Of a stretch of 64,000 bases of DNA, positions 33,841 through 42,363 are shown piece by piece. Position 1 is the first letter of the stretch; the number at the start of each line of letters is the position of its first letter. The position numbers and the translations under genes are program-made. The notes under the pieces are model-generated. The model did no database searches. It saw nothing but the letters and a program-made list of their open reading frames with translations, and had not been told where the DNA came from. The stretch comes from Streptomyces lavendofoliae (GTDB taxonomy: Bacteria > Actinomycetota > Actinomycetes > Streptomycetales > Streptomycetaceae), in contig NZ_BMTP01000007.1 of NCBI RefSeq assembly GCF_014649735.1, forward strand, positions 310,001-374,000. Direction: 5' to 3'.

Positions 33841-34406
33841 GCACCACCAGCACCACCGGTACCGCCACCGCCGTCGGGACCTTCACCTTCCGGCCGCTCG
33901 ACCCGCTCACGGACGGCGAGCTGGTCCACTCCTGGGTGACCCACCCCAAGGCCGGGTTCTGGATGATGCAGAACCACACCGTCGCGGACGTGCGGCGCGA
34001 GTACTCGGCGATCGCCGCCCACGCGCACCACGACGCCTTCATCGGCCTGCGCGACGGCGAGCCCGCGTTCCTCATGGAGCGGTACGACCCGTCGGAGGTC
34101 GAGCTGGCCGGGCTGTACGACGCCCGGCCCGGCGACGTCGGCATGCACTTCCTGGTCGCCCCCACCGACACGCCCGTGCACGGCTTCACGCGCGCCGTGA
34201 TCACCGCCGTGATGGAGGAGCTGTTCCGGGACCCGGCGACCGCGCGGGTCGTCGTCGAGCCCGACGTGCGCAACACGGCCGTCCACGCGCTCAACGAGGC
34301 CGTCGGCTTCGAGATCGTCGAGAAGATAGCCAAGCCGGAGAAGGACGCCTACCTGAGCGTGTGCACCCGGGAGCGGTTCCGCACGGCCGTGGGAGCCGCC
34401 CGATGA
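33837..34406 (+). CDS. desC: N-hydroxycadaverine acyltransferase (DesC)
   Basis: 189 residues from ATG at 33837, overlapping the desB stop (ATGA). It belongs to the IucB/RhbD-like GNAT acyltransferases: PKAGFWMMQNHTVADVRREY near the start, the acceptor region FLMERYDPSEVELAGLYDAR and DVGMHFLVAPTDTPVHGFTR. It adds succinyl or acetyl from CoA to N-hydroxycadaverine, giving the building blocks of desferrioxamine E and B. Short length is normal for this family. Confidence 0.93.
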   Translation: MSTTSTTGTATAVGTFTFRPLDPLTDGELVHSWVTHPKAGFWMMQNHTVADVRREYSAIAAHAHHDAFIGLRDGEPAFLMERYDPSEVELAGLYDARPGDVGMHFLVAPTDTPVHGFTRAVITAVMEELFRDPATARVVVEPDVRNTAVHALNEAVGFEIVEKIAKPEKDAYLSVCTRERFRTAVGAAR

Positions 34407-36169
34407 ACCCCGTCGCCCACCTGACGCCCGACCGCTGGGCGCACGCCAACCGCCTGCTCATCCGCAAGGGCCTCGCCGAGTTCACCCATGAGCGGCTGCT
34501 GACGCCCGAGCACCTCGGCGGCGACGACTACCGCGTGCTCAGCGACGACGGCACGACCGAGTACCGCTTCACCTCCGAGCGGTTCGCCCTCGACCACTGG
34601 CAGGTGGACCCCGCCTCCATCAGCCGCCACCGCGACGGCGAAGAGCTTCCGCTGGACGCGCTGCGGTTCGTCATAGAGCTGCGCGGCTCCCTCGGGCTGA
34701 GCGACGAGATCCTGCCGGTCTACCTGGAGGAGATCTCCTCCACCCTCTCCGGCACGGCCTACAAGTCGACCAAGCCCCGGGTCCCCGCCGCCGAGCTGGC
34801 GAAGGCCGACTTCCAGGCCGTCGAGACCGGCATGACCGAGGGCCACCCCTGCTTCGTCGCCAACAACGGACGCCTCGGCTTCGGGATCGACGAGTACCAC
34901 GCCTACGCGCCGGAGGCGGCCAGCCCCGTCCGGCTGATCTGGCTGGCCGCCCACCGCGACCGCACCACCTTCACGGCGGGCGCGGGGATCGACTACGAGA
35001 CGTTCGTCCGCGCCGAGCTCGGTGACGCGGCCGTCGACGGCTTCGCCAAGACCCTCGCCGACCGGGGCCTGGACTTCGCCGACTACCTCCTGGTGCCCGT
35101 CCACCCCTGGCAGTGGTGGAACAAGCTGTCCGTCACCTTCGCCGCCGAGATCGCCCAGCAGCGCCTGGTGTTCCTCGGCGAGGGCGACGACCGGTACCTG
35201 GCGCAGCAGTCGATCCGTACGTTCTTCAACACGAACGACCCGTCCAAGCACTACGTCAAGACGGCCATCTCGGTCCTCAACATGGGCTTCATGCGCGGCC
35301 TGTCCGCCGCGTACATGGAGGCCACCCCGGCCATCAACGACTGGCTGGCGCACCTGATCGACCACGACGACGTCCTGAGGGCGGCCCGCTTCTCGATCAT
35401 CCGCGAGCGGGCGGCGGTCGGCTACCGCCACCTCGAGTACGAGGCCGCGACGGACCGGTACTCCCCCTACCGCAAGATGCTCGCCGCGCTGTGGCGCGAG
35501 AGCCCGGTGCCGACGATCGAGGACGGCCAGCGTCTCGCCACGATGGCGTCGCTGCTGCACACCGACCACGAGGGCGCGTCCTTCGCGGGCGCGCTGATCG
35601 CCGAGTCGGGGCTCGCCCCCACCGAGTGGCTGCGCCGCTACCTGGACGCGTACCTGCTGCCGATCCTGCACACCTTCTACGCGTACGACCTGGTGTGGAT
35701 GCCGCACGGCGAGAACGTGATCCTGGTGATAGAGGACGGGGCCGTCCAGCGGGCGATCTTCAAGGACATCGCCGAGGAGATCGCGGTGATGGACCCGGAC
35801 GCGGTGCTGCCGCCGGCCGTGGAGCGCATCCGGGTCGACGTGCCCGACGACACGAAGCTGCTGTCCGTCTTCACCGACGTCTTCGACTGCTTCTTCCGCT
35901 TCCTCGGCGCGACGCTCGCCGCCGAGGGTGTGGTCGGCGAGGACGACTTCTGGCGGACGGTCGCGGAGTGCGTCAAGGCGTACCAGGAGTCGAAGCCGGA
36001 GCTGGCGGACAAGTTCGCGCAGTACGACATGTTCGCGGACGAGTTCACGCTGTCGTGCCTCAACCGCCTCCAGCTGCGCAACAACAAGCAGATGGTCGAC
36101 CTGTCGGACCCGTCCGGCGCGCTGCAGCTCGTGGGCACGCTGGCGAACCCGATCGCGCGCTTCGCGTAG
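34403..36169 (+). CDS. desD: NRPS-independent siderophore synthetase (DesD)
   Basis: 588 residues from ATG at 34403, again overlapping the previous stop. It is an IucA/IucC (NIS) synthetase: LEEISSTLSGTAYKS then TKPRVPAA for the ATP-binding region, HPWQWWNKLSVTF, FFNTNDPSKHYVKTAISVLN, and the C-terminal WMPHGENVILVIED segment. It adenylates succinyl-hydroxycadaverine, then trimerises and cyclises it to desferrioxamine E with ATP in the cytoplasm. It is the last gene of the iron-controlled desABCD operon. Confidence 0.95.
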   Translation: MNPVAHLTPDRWAHANRLLIRKGLAEFTHERLLTPEHLGGDDYRVLSDDGTTEYRFTSERFALDHWQVDPASISRHRDGEELPLDALRFVIELRGSLGLSDEILPVYLEEISSTLSGTAYKSTKPRVPAAELAKADFQAVETGMTEGHPCFVANNGRLGFGIDEYHAYAPEAASPVRLIWLAAHRDRTTFTAGAGIDYETFVRAELGDAAVDGFAKTLADRGLDFADYLLVPVHPWQWWNKLSVTFAAEIAQQRLVFLGEGDDRYLAQQSIRTFFNTNDPSKHYVKTAISVLNMGFMRGLSAAYMEATPAINDWLAHLIDHDDVLRAARFSIIRERAAVGYRHLEYEAATDRYSPYRKMLAALWRESPVPTIEDGQRLATMASLLHTDHEGASFAGALIAESGLAPTEWLRRYLDAYLLPILHTFYAYDLVWMPHGENVILVIEDGAVQRAIFKDIAEEIAVMDPDAVLPPAVERIRVDVPDDTKLLSVFTDVFDCFFRFLGATLAAEGVVGEDDFWRTVAECVKAYQESKPELADKFAQYDMFADEFTLSCLNRLQLRNNKQMVDLSDPSGALQLVGTLANPIARFA

Positions 36170-36180
36170 TCACGGACCGG

Positions 36181-36223
36181 CCGGGGCGCTGGGCGGAGTA
36201 CGGTCCTCCGCTCGGCGCCCCGG
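36181..36223. terminator. Bidirectional terminator between desD and hexosaminidase
   Basis: The outer stem CCGGGGCGC/GCGCCCCGG and inner stem GCGGAG/CTCCGC form a long two-part hairpin, followed on the plus strand by CTTTCTC. It lies between convergent desD and the GH20 gene. Confidence 0.8.
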
Positions 36224-36228
36224 CTTTC

Positions 36229-37869
36229 TCACCCGGCCTGCCCGGCCTGCCCGGTCCGCCACGGCACCTGCGGCGACCGGTGGAAGTCGACGCCCAGTGC
36301 CTCCAGGCGGGGCCCCTGCCCCGCGAGCCGCTGCCGGTACCCCTCCCAGTCGTGCGAGGCGGCCGGGGACCAGCCCAGCTCGGCCGCGCTCAGCAGCCGG
36401 GGGAACGCCATCCGGTCGATGTGCGCGTCGGTGGAGACGGTCTCCGTCCACAGCGGCGCCTCGACGCCCCTGACGGCGTCCGCCGGCACGCCCGGCAGGT
36501 AGGCGCCCGGGTCCCAGTCGTAGGACCGCCGGACCTCGACGTACCCGGCCCACGACAGGCCGAGCGGGGTGTCCTTGGCGTACTTCATGTCGAGGTAGAG
36601 CCGGTCGGCGGGCGACAGGATCAGCCCGGTGCCGTTCCGCGCGGCCTCCGCCACCCGCGCCTTCTCGGCGTCGCCGGTGCGGTCCAGGCCCCAGTACTGG
36701 GCGAGCGCGCCCCTCGCCGGCTTCGCGCCGGTGAGCTGGTGCCAGCCGACGACCGTCTTGCCGTACTTCGCCACGGTCGCCTGCGCCCGGTCCATGAAGG
36801 CGACGTAGTCGGCGTGGCTGGTGGAGTGCGCCTCGTCGCCGCCGATGTGGAGGTACCGGCCGGGGGTGAGCGCGGCGATCTCGCGCACCACGTCGTCGAC
36901 GAAGTCGTACGTCACCTCCTTGTCCACGCACAGGCTGCTGAAGCCGACCTCGGTGCCCGTGTAGAGGGGCGGCGCCACGCCGTCGCAGTTCAGCTCGGCG
37001 TACGAGGCGAGGGCGGCGTTGGTGTGGCCGGGCATGTCGATCTCGGGCACGACCTCCAGGTGCCGGGAGGCGGCGTACGCGACGATGTCCCTGTACTGGG
37101 CCTTGGTGTAGTACCCGCCCGGTCCGCCGCCGACCTGGGTGGAGCCGCCGTGGGTGGCCAGGCGGGGCCAGGAGTCGACGGCGATGCGCCAGCCCTGGTC
37201 GTCGCTGAGGTGCAGGTGCAGCGTGTTGATCTTGTAGAGCGCCATCCGGTCGATGTAGCGCTTGACCTGCCCGACGGTGAAGAAGTGCCGGGACACGTCG
37301 AGCATCGCGCCCCGGTAGCCGTAGCGGGGGGTGTCGGTGATGGTGCCGCCGGCGACCTGCCAGGGACCGGGCTGCCGGGTGCCCGCCTCGACGGAGTCCG
37401 GGAGCTGCTGCCGCAGTGTCTGGACGCCGTGGAAGAGCCCGGCCGGTTCGCGGGCGGTGATGGTGACGCCCCGGCCGGTGGACTCCAGCCGGTAGCCCTC
37501 GTCGCCGAGTGCCGTCTCCCGGTCGCTGAGCCGCAGCCGGATGCCGCCGGCGCCGCCGGCGCCGGTGACCGGCAGCGGGTAGCCGGTGGAGGGGCGCAGC
37601 ACCCGCGCGAGGTAGGTCCCGACGCGGCGGGCCTCGCCGGCGCCCGGGTCCACGTGGATCCGGGTCCGGGCGGTCAGTGTGTACGGGCTGCCGCCGGGGT
37701 GTACGGAGGCGGGCAGCGGCACGATGTCGCCGAGCGGCCGGACGCCGGGCGCGGTCGCGGTGGCGGCGGCACCGCCGGGCGCGGCGCCGGTCCCGGCGAC
37801 CGCGGCCGCCACGACGAGCAGCAGGGAGCCGAGGAGGCGGAGGCGGGGGAACGTCCTGTGCTGTCTCAC
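36229..37869 (-). CDS. Secreted beta-N-acetylhexosaminidase, GH20
   Basis: 546 residues from GTG at 37869, with AAGGGA about eight bases upstream. A signal peptide (LRLLGSLLLVVAAAVAGTGA) is followed by a GH20b N-terminal domain and the catalytic barrel. The family pair Asp345-Glu346 lies in YLHIGGDEAHST; the Asp positions the substrate acetamido group and the Glu is the acid. HFFTVGQVKRYIDRMALYKI and LHLSDDQGWRI are also typical. It releases GlcNAc from chito-oligosaccharides outside the cell. A DasR-like site lies upstream. Confidence 0.93.
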   Translation of the reverse strand: MRQHRTFPRLRLLGSLLLVVAAAVAGTGAAPGGAAATATAPGVRPLGDIVPLPASVHPGGSPYTLTARTRIHVDPGAGEARRVGTYLARVLRPSTGYPLPVTGAGGAGGIRLRLSDRETALGDEGYRLESTGRGVTITAREPAGLFHGVQTLRQQLPDSVEAGTRQPGPWQVAGGTITDTPRYGYRGAMLDVSRHFFTVGQVKRYIDRMALYKINTLHLHLSDDQGWRIAVDSWPRLATHGGSTQVGGGPGGYYTKAQYRDIVAYAASRHLEVVPEIDMPGHTNAALASYAELNCDGVAPPLYTGTEVGFSSLCVDKEVTYDFVDDVVREIAALTPGRYLHIGGDEAHSTSHADYVAFMDRAQATVAKYGKTVVGWHQLTGAKPARGALAQYWGLDRTGDAEKARVAEAARNGTGLILSPADRLYLDMKYAKDTPLGLSWAGYVEVRRSYDWDPGAYLPGVPADAVRGVEAPLWTETVSTDAHIDRMAFPRLLSAAELGWSPAASHDWEGYRQRLAGQGPRLEALGVDFHRSPQVPWRTGQAGQAG

Positions 37870-37927
37870 GAGCTGGTCCCTTCGACGGGCCTCGCAACTG
37901 TGGTGCAGAGCAACCGAACGGTCACCA

Positions 37928-37970
37928 TGCGTACCGTGCGCCCCTTGCCGGGTCAAGGTGTAGACCAATT
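37928..37970 (-). promoter_or_regulatory. Possible promoter and DasR-like (dre) box for GH20 hexosaminidase
   Basis: On the minus strand a -35 box TTGACC (37951-37956) is 17 bases from a possible -10 box TACGCA (37928-37933). Overlapping the upstream side (37955-37970), the plus strand reads AAGGTGTAGACCAATT, with the perfect half-site TAGACCA of the DasR operator consensus and an imperfect other half. DasR control fits a chitin-degradation gene; this is inference. Confidence 0.45.
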
Positions 37971-37979
37971 CCCGCGCCC

Positions 37980-38246
37980 GTGGGTGCCGGAATCCCCTCG
38001 GCGCCGGCGGACGGCTCGGACCCGTACCGGCTGGTGGTGGCGGGCGCTGGTCGGCGCGGCCGTGGTGGCCCGGCTGCCGCACCCGAACGCCCCGGCGGCG
38101 GACGGCCCCCGACGGCGGAGCCGCCGCCCGCAGCCGACGACGACGTCCTGCTGCGGCTGCGGGATCTGGCCGACCCGCTGCGGACGGGAATCCTCACCGA
38201 CGAGGAGTCCACCGCCGCGAAACAGGCGGTTCTCAAGCAGCTCTGA
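37980..38246 (+). CDS. Small protein ending in a SHOCT-like domain
   Basis: 88 residues from a GTG at 37980; the start is uncertain because no good ribosome site is seen. The N-terminal two thirds is Gly/Pro/Arg-rich low complexity. The last 35 residues (DDVLLRLRDLADPLRTGILT, then DEESTAAKQAVLKQL) match the SHOCT pattern of a short helix pair around G-[IL]-L-T-[DE]-E-E. SHOCT domains are small C-terminal oligomerisation or interaction modules of unknown function. Third-position GC is high in the C-terminal part, supporting coding. It is divergent from the GH20 gene. Confidence 0.5.
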   Translation: MGAGIPSAPADGSDPYRLVVAGAGRRGRGGPAAAPERPGGGRPPTAEPPPAADDDVLLRLRDLADPLRTGILTDEESTAAKQAVLKQL

Positions 38247-38263
38247 CCAAAAAGGACAGGACT

Positions 38264-38281
38264 CTGCCCGATATCGGGCAG
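38264..38281. promoter_or_regulatory. Perfect 18-base palindrome before the 99-residue gene
   Basis: CTGCCCGATATCGGGCAG is fully self-complementary, 16 bases after the SHOCT-protein stop and 16 bases before the start at 38298. It could be an operator overlapping the promoter of the next gene or a short terminator (7-pair stem, 4-base loop). The symmetric GATATC centre favours protein binding. Confidence 0.5.
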
Positions 38282-38297
38282 GATTGTTGCCATCCGC

Positions 38298-38597
38298 ATG
38301 CCGGTACTCCAATATCTACGAGTGCTCGAACATCGCCCGTCGCACGACGACCTCATCGACCACCTGGTCCGCAGCACCGCGCTCCAGCGCGGTGAGGCCG
38401 CCCGGGTGGTGCTCGACGTGCTGGCGTACTTCGACGAGACGACGGAGGAGTTCGTCCGCCGCCGCCACCGTGAGCTGCAGTCCGGCGGCGAGGTGAACGC
38501 CACGATCTTCGAGCGGATCGCGGCCGAGCTGCCGCACCGCGCCGTGGCGCCACCGGAGCTCACGCTCCGGCAGCTGCGCCGCATCGTCTACGGCTGA
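38298..38597 (+). CDS. Small conserved Streptomyces protein of unknown function
   Basis: 99 residues. The sequence is mostly helical and charged (HLVRSTALQRGEAARVVLDV, FDETTEEFVRRRHRELQSGG) and ends with LTLRQLRRIVYG. There is no signal peptide or membrane segment. The N-terminal half vaguely resembles HU/IHF-type helical pairs, but key DNA-arm features are absent, so I assign no function. It sits 68 bases upstream of glmS on the same strand and may be cotranscribed with it. An 18-base palindrome lies at its probable promoter. Confidence 0.65.
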   Translation: MPVLQYLRVLEHRPSHDDLIDHLVRSTALQRGEAARVVLDVLAYFDETTEEFVRRRHRELQSGGEVNATIFERIAAELPHRAVAPPELTLRQLRRIVYG

Positions 38598-38665
38598 GCG
38601 TCCTGAGCCGTCAGGACCGGGCACCCCGGGCACACACCCGCAATCATTCGGAGGGGCAACACTTT

Positions 38666-40483
38666 ATGTGCGGAATCGTCGGTTACATCGGTAAGCGCGA
38701 CGTGGCTCCGCTGCTGCTGGAGGGTCTGGCGCGGCTGGAGTACCGGGGCTACGACTCGGCGGGCATGGTGATCACCAGCCCGAAGTCCACCGGCCTGAAG
38801 ATGGTCAAGGCCAAGGGCCGGGTCCGCGACCTGGAGGCCCGTGTCCCCAAGCGCTTCACCGGCACCACCGGCATCGCCCACACCCGCTGGGCCACGCACG
38901 GCGCCCCGAGCGACGTCAACTCGCACCCGCACATGGACCCCGAGAACAAGGTCGCGGTCGTCCACAACGGCATCGTCGACAACGCCGCCGAGCTGCGCGC
39001 CAAGCTCGAGGCGGACGGCGTGGTCTTCGCCTCGGAGACCGACACCGAGGTGCTCACCCACCTGATCGCCCGCTCCCAGGCCGAGACGCTGGAGGAGAAG
39101 GTCCGCGAGGCGCTGAAGGTCGTCGAGGGCACGTACGGCATCGCCGTCATGCACGCCGACTTCAACGACCGCATCGTCGTCGCCCGCAACGGCTCCCCGG
39201 TCGTCCTCGGCATCGGCGAGAAGGAGATGCTCGTCGCCTCCGACGTCGCCGCGCTGATCGCCCACACCCGCCAGATCGTCACCCTCGACGACGGCGAGAT
39301 GGCCACCCTGAAGGCCGACGACTTCCGCACGTACACCACCTCGGGCACGCTGACCACCGCCACGCCCGAGACCGTGGAGTGGGAGGCCGCCTCCTACGAC
39401 ATGGGCGGCCACGACACGTACATGCACAAGGAGATCTCGGAGCAGGCCGACGCCGTGGACCGCGTGCTGCGCGGCCGCATCGACGACAAGTTCTCCACCG
39501 TGCACCTCGGCGGCCTGAACCTGGACGCCCGCGAGGCGCGGGGCATCCGCCGGGTGAAGATCCTCGGCTGCGGCACCTCGTACCACGCCGGCATGATCGG
39601 CGCCTCGCTGATCGAGGGCCTCGCCCGCATCCCGGCCGACTCCGAGCCGGCCTCCGAGTTCCGCTACCGCAACCCGGTCGTGGACCCCGACACCCTGTAC
39701 ATCGCCGTCTCGCAGTCCGGTGAGACGTACGACGTGCTGGCCGCCGTGCAGGAGCTGAAGCGCAAGGGCGCCCGCGTGCTGGGCGTGGTGAACGTGGTGG
39801 GCTCGGCCATCGCCCGCGAGGCGGACGGCGGCGTGTACGTGCACGCCGGCCCCGAGGTCTGCGTCGTCTCCACCAAGTGCTTCACCAACACGGTGGTCGC
39901 CTTCGCCCTGCTCGCCCTGCACCTGGGCCGCATCCGCGACCTGTCGGTCGCCGACGGCAAGCGGATCATCGAGGGCCTGCGCAAGCTGCCCGGCCAGATC
40001 CAGGAGATCCTCGAGGGCGAGGAGGACATCAAGAAGCTCGCCGCCGAGTACGCGGACGCCAAGTCAATGATGTTCATCGGTCGCGTCCGGGGCTACCCGG
40101 TGGCGCTGGAGGCATCCCTGAAGCTCAAGGAGATCTCCTACATCCACGCCGAGGCGTACCCGGCCTCCGAGCTCAAGCACGGCCCGCTGGCGCTGATCGA
40201 GCCCGCCATGCCCACCGTCGCGATCGTCCCGAGCGACTCCCTGCTGGAGAAGAACCGGGCCGCGATGGAGGAGATCAAGGCCCGCAGCGGCAGGATCCTC
40301 GCGGTCGCGCACCAGGAGCAGGAGAAGGCGGACCACACGATCCTCGTCCCGAAGAACGAGGACGAGCTGGACCCGATCCTCATGGGCATCCCGCTCCAGC
40401 TGCTCGCCTACCACACGGCCCTGGCCCTGGGCCGGGACATCGACAAGCCGCGCAACCTGGCCAAGTCCGTCACCGTGGAGTAG
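38666..40483 (+). CDS. glmS: Glutamine--fructose-6-phosphate aminotransferase
   Basis: 605 residues, with GGAGGGG before ATG at 38666. The N-terminal glutaminase domain begins MCGIVGYIG, with Cys2 as the nucleophile after Met removal, and has HTRWATHGAPSDVNSHPH. Two SIS sugar-isomerase domains follow (CGTSYHAG, SQSGETYDVLAA), with the C-terminal tail KPRNLAKSVTVE. It makes glucosamine-6-phosphate for peptidoglycan and amino sugars. Streptomyces often encodes more than one glmS-like gene; this copy lies beside a hexosaminidase. Confidence 0.96.
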   Translation: MCGIVGYIGKRDVAPLLLEGLARLEYRGYDSAGMVITSPKSTGLKMVKAKGRVRDLEARVPKRFTGTTGIAHTRWATHGAPSDVNSHPHMDPENKVAVVHNGIVDNAAELRAKLEADGVVFASETDTEVLTHLIARSQAETLEEKVREALKVVEGTYGIAVMHADFNDRIVVARNGSPVVLGIGEKEMLVASDVAALIAHTRQIVTLDDGEMATLKADDFRTYTTSGTLTTATPETVEWEAASYDMGGHDTYMHKEISEQADAVDRVLRGRIDDKFSTVHLGGLNLDAREARGIRRVKILGCGTSYHAGMIGASLIEGLARIPADSEPASEFRYRNPVVDPDTLYIAVSQSGETYDVLAAVQELKRKGARVLGVVNVVGSAIAREADGGVYVHAGPEVCVVSTKCFTNTVVAFALLALHLGRIRDLSVADGKRIIEGLRKLPGQIQEILEGEEDIKKLAAEYADAKSMMFIGRVRGYPVALEASLKLKEISYIHAEAYPASELKHGPLALIEPAMPTVAIVPSDSLLEKNRAAMEEIKARSGRILAVAHQEQEKADHTILVPKNEDELDPILMGIPLQLLAYHTALALGRDIDKPRNLAKSVTVE

Positions 40484-40903
40484 TCCCCGCCCGCCGTCAC
40501 GGCGGAACCGGGACCGGGCGGCCCCCGGCGCGTGTCACCGACGCGCCGGGGGCCGCCCCTCTCGTACGGCCGGTGCCGCCCCGCACCGGCCTCGTGGCCG
40601 CTCCAGCCGGTGGCCGTCACACCCCGGCCCGCGGCCCGCCCGGGAACGTGGGCCACCGGGCGAGCGACGCGGTCGCGCCGTACCGGACTCCGGGGGCCCG
40701 CGAGGGCGGCGGCCCCGCGGAGACGTCGTTGTCCACGGCGGCTTCCTTCGTGCTCGGGTGCGGTTGTGCTGCTTCCCCGCCACCTGGATATACCCTTCAC
40801 AAGCGCACAATCCACCTGCCGGGCGTCCGGATTCCGCCTGGGGGACCGGAACTTGACGCTGCGTCACCGACGGCGCGTCGCCGGCGGCGGGGGCGGGCGG
40901 GGG
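40484..40903. other. Intergenic stretch between glmS and the universal stress protein gene
   Basis: It contains a strong terminator at 40516-40558. Beyond that I see no coding signal. Around 40820-40850 the sequence faintly resembles the T-arm of a tRNA, but the TTCRA loop is not conserved, so no RNA gene is called. Confidence 0.5.
40516..40558 (+). terminator. Perfect 17-pair hairpin terminator of glmS
   Basis: Arms 40516-40532 and 40542-40558 are fully complementary and almost pure GC, with a 9-base loop, 32 bases past the glmS stop. It could also serve the convergent stress-protein gene. Confidence 0.85.
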
Positions 40904-41425
40904 CTAGGGGATGACGACGACCGGCCGCTGCGCGCGCCGCGCCAGCCGTCCGGCGACCGAGCCGAAGATGCGCCCGACGATGCCGTGCGTGGAGCCGACG
41001 ACGATGGCGTCGGCCGAGTACTCCCGGCCGACCTCCTCCAGCTCGTGGCAGATGTCGCCGCCGCGCTCGACCAGGATCCACGGCACCTCGGCGAGGTAGT
41101 CCGCGCAGGCCAGCTCCAGTCCGAGCACCTCGGTGCGGTGATCGGGCACGTCGACGAAGACGGGCGGCTCGCAGCCGGCCCAGACGGTGGTGGGCAGCCG
41201 GTTGGCCACATGGACGATGATCAGACCGGAGCCGGAGCGGCGGGCCATGCCGATGGCGTACGCGAGCGCTCGCTCGCTGGAGGTCGAGCCGTCGAAACCG
41301 ACGACCACCCCGTGCTGGAAGGCGGGGTCGCAGGAGTGGCGTGTCTGGTCCGCCGCGAGGGGGTCGACCGGGGAGTCGGCGACCTGCCTGCGGTCCGCGG
41401 GTTCAGGGATTTCGTGACCGGCCAT
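40904..41425 (-). CDS. Universal stress protein (UspA family), ATP-binding type
   Basis: 173 residues from ATG at 41425. A single USP domain covers about residues 38-173, starting VVVGFDGSTSSERALAYAIG with the early Asp of the nucleotide site. It ends with GSTHGIVGRIFGSVAGRLAR then RAQRPVVVIP, matching the G-x2-G-x9-G-S/T ATP-binding signature. The first 35 residues are an unconserved polar extension. Such proteins act in the cytoplasm in stress survival, with no defined reaction. It is monocistronic and convergent with glmS. Confidence 0.85.
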   Translation of the reverse strand: MAGHEIPEPADRRQVADSPVDPLAADQTRHSCDPAFQHGVVVGFDGSTSSERALAYAIGMARRSGSGLIIVHVANRLPTTVWAGCEPPVFVDVPDHRTEVLGLELACADYLAEVPWILVERGGDICHELEEVGREYSADAIVVGSTHGIVGRIFGSVAGRLARRAQRPVVVIP

Positions 41426-42363
41426 CGGTGTCTCGACGAAGAACGTCCTCGTGGGAAGGAGCAGGGGTACGACGGTTGGCGGAGGAGCTCTGTCCGGGAA
41501 TCATCTTCCCCTCCCCATACCCCCAAGGGTACGGCGACACTCTTCCACTGCCCAGTGCCCGCCACCCTGCCGCGGCGGCCACACGGCGTTCCAGGGAGCA
41601 TGCACGAGCCCGTCCCGTATGGCAATGCCGGGTGCCCCTTACAGCCGTCCGCCGACCGCCCGATCCGGGCGCCCTCTCGACCCCGTACGCCGCTCCCACC
41701 TGCCGGAACGCCCTCTCGCGCGCCCCCCGGCGCGCCGGTGACACGAACCGGCGGGACGTGCCGGGCCCGGCCGCTCGCGCCGCGCCCCGGCCCCGGACGG
41801 GCCCCGGCGCCCCTCCCGCCGCCGCCGAGCCCGGTATCCCGGCGAGCAGCCCGGCGGCCGACACTTCCTCGCCCCCTCACCGGCCCACCGTGCCGCCCGT
41901 GCCGCCGCCGGGCCCGCCGGGCCCGCCGCCGCGCGTTCGTGCGTGCCGCGCGTCCGTGCGTGCCGCGCGTCCGTGCGTGCCGCGCGTTGCCGCCGGGCCG
42001 CCCTGCCGGGCGCGCGCCCGGCTGCACGCCGCCCGGCCGCGGGCCGCGGCGGCGACGGCGGAGGTGGCCGGGGTGCGCCGGCGACGGGGCGCCGTCCGGC
42101 CGGATGCGCGCCCCCGCGGAGCGCCCGCCCCGCCCCTCGTCACGCTGCGTAGCAATGGCCGGAAATTATGCCGACTGACCGGTACTCTCGACGGAACTCC
42201 CCCGGGCCGTGGCCGCCCGGCGGCACATTCCCGGCGATGCCGGGCACCCCGCCCGTCCGGGGGCGCCGGGCAGTGACCGGGGCGGTCGGCCGTCGTTGGC
42301 CACTCGGTCCGACCGGTCATACCGCAGCCCCCCGTCCGCGGTCCACAGCCCAGGGAGCGTCCC
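41426..42363. other. 938-base stretch without a credible gene
   Basis: Open frames exist on both strands but show no conserved motif or consistent coding bias, so I call none. The stretch is very GC-rich and contains a three-copy 17-base tandem repeat at 41936-41986. The left end holds the stress-protein promoter. TGGCCGGAAA at 42156 matches 9 of 10 positions of the AdpA consensus TGGCSNGWWY. It may be a decayed gene or a regulatory region. Confidence 0.5.
41936..41986 (+). repeat. Tandem repeat, three copies of a 17-base unit
   Basis: The unit TCCGTGCGTGCCGCGCG occurs three times head to tail (41936-41952 with one change, 41953-41969, 41970-41986). It lies in the non-coding stretch upstream of the small membrane-protein gene and adpA. 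Confidence 0.8.

Noticed and set aside
31049..36169. des cluster considered as a candidate novel siderophore system
   Set aside because: All four enzymes match DesA-DesD in order, overlap and motifs, with a standard iron box; it is the known desferrioxamine pathway.
40815..40855. Stretch resembling the 3' half of a tRNA (T-arm-like GGGCGTCCGGATTCCGCC)
   Set aside because: The invariant TTC of the T-loop is missing and no matching acceptor, D-arm or anticodon arm could be built upstream.
41936..41986. Tandem repeat considered as a CRISPR array
   Set aside because: The copies are directly adjacent without spacers and no cas genes are present.
41341..42276. Long open frame of about 311 codons on the plus strand
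   Set aside because: It is Arg/Pro/Ala-rich low complexity with no motif; it runs through the start of the stress-protein gene and the tandem repeat. High GC alone keeps it open.
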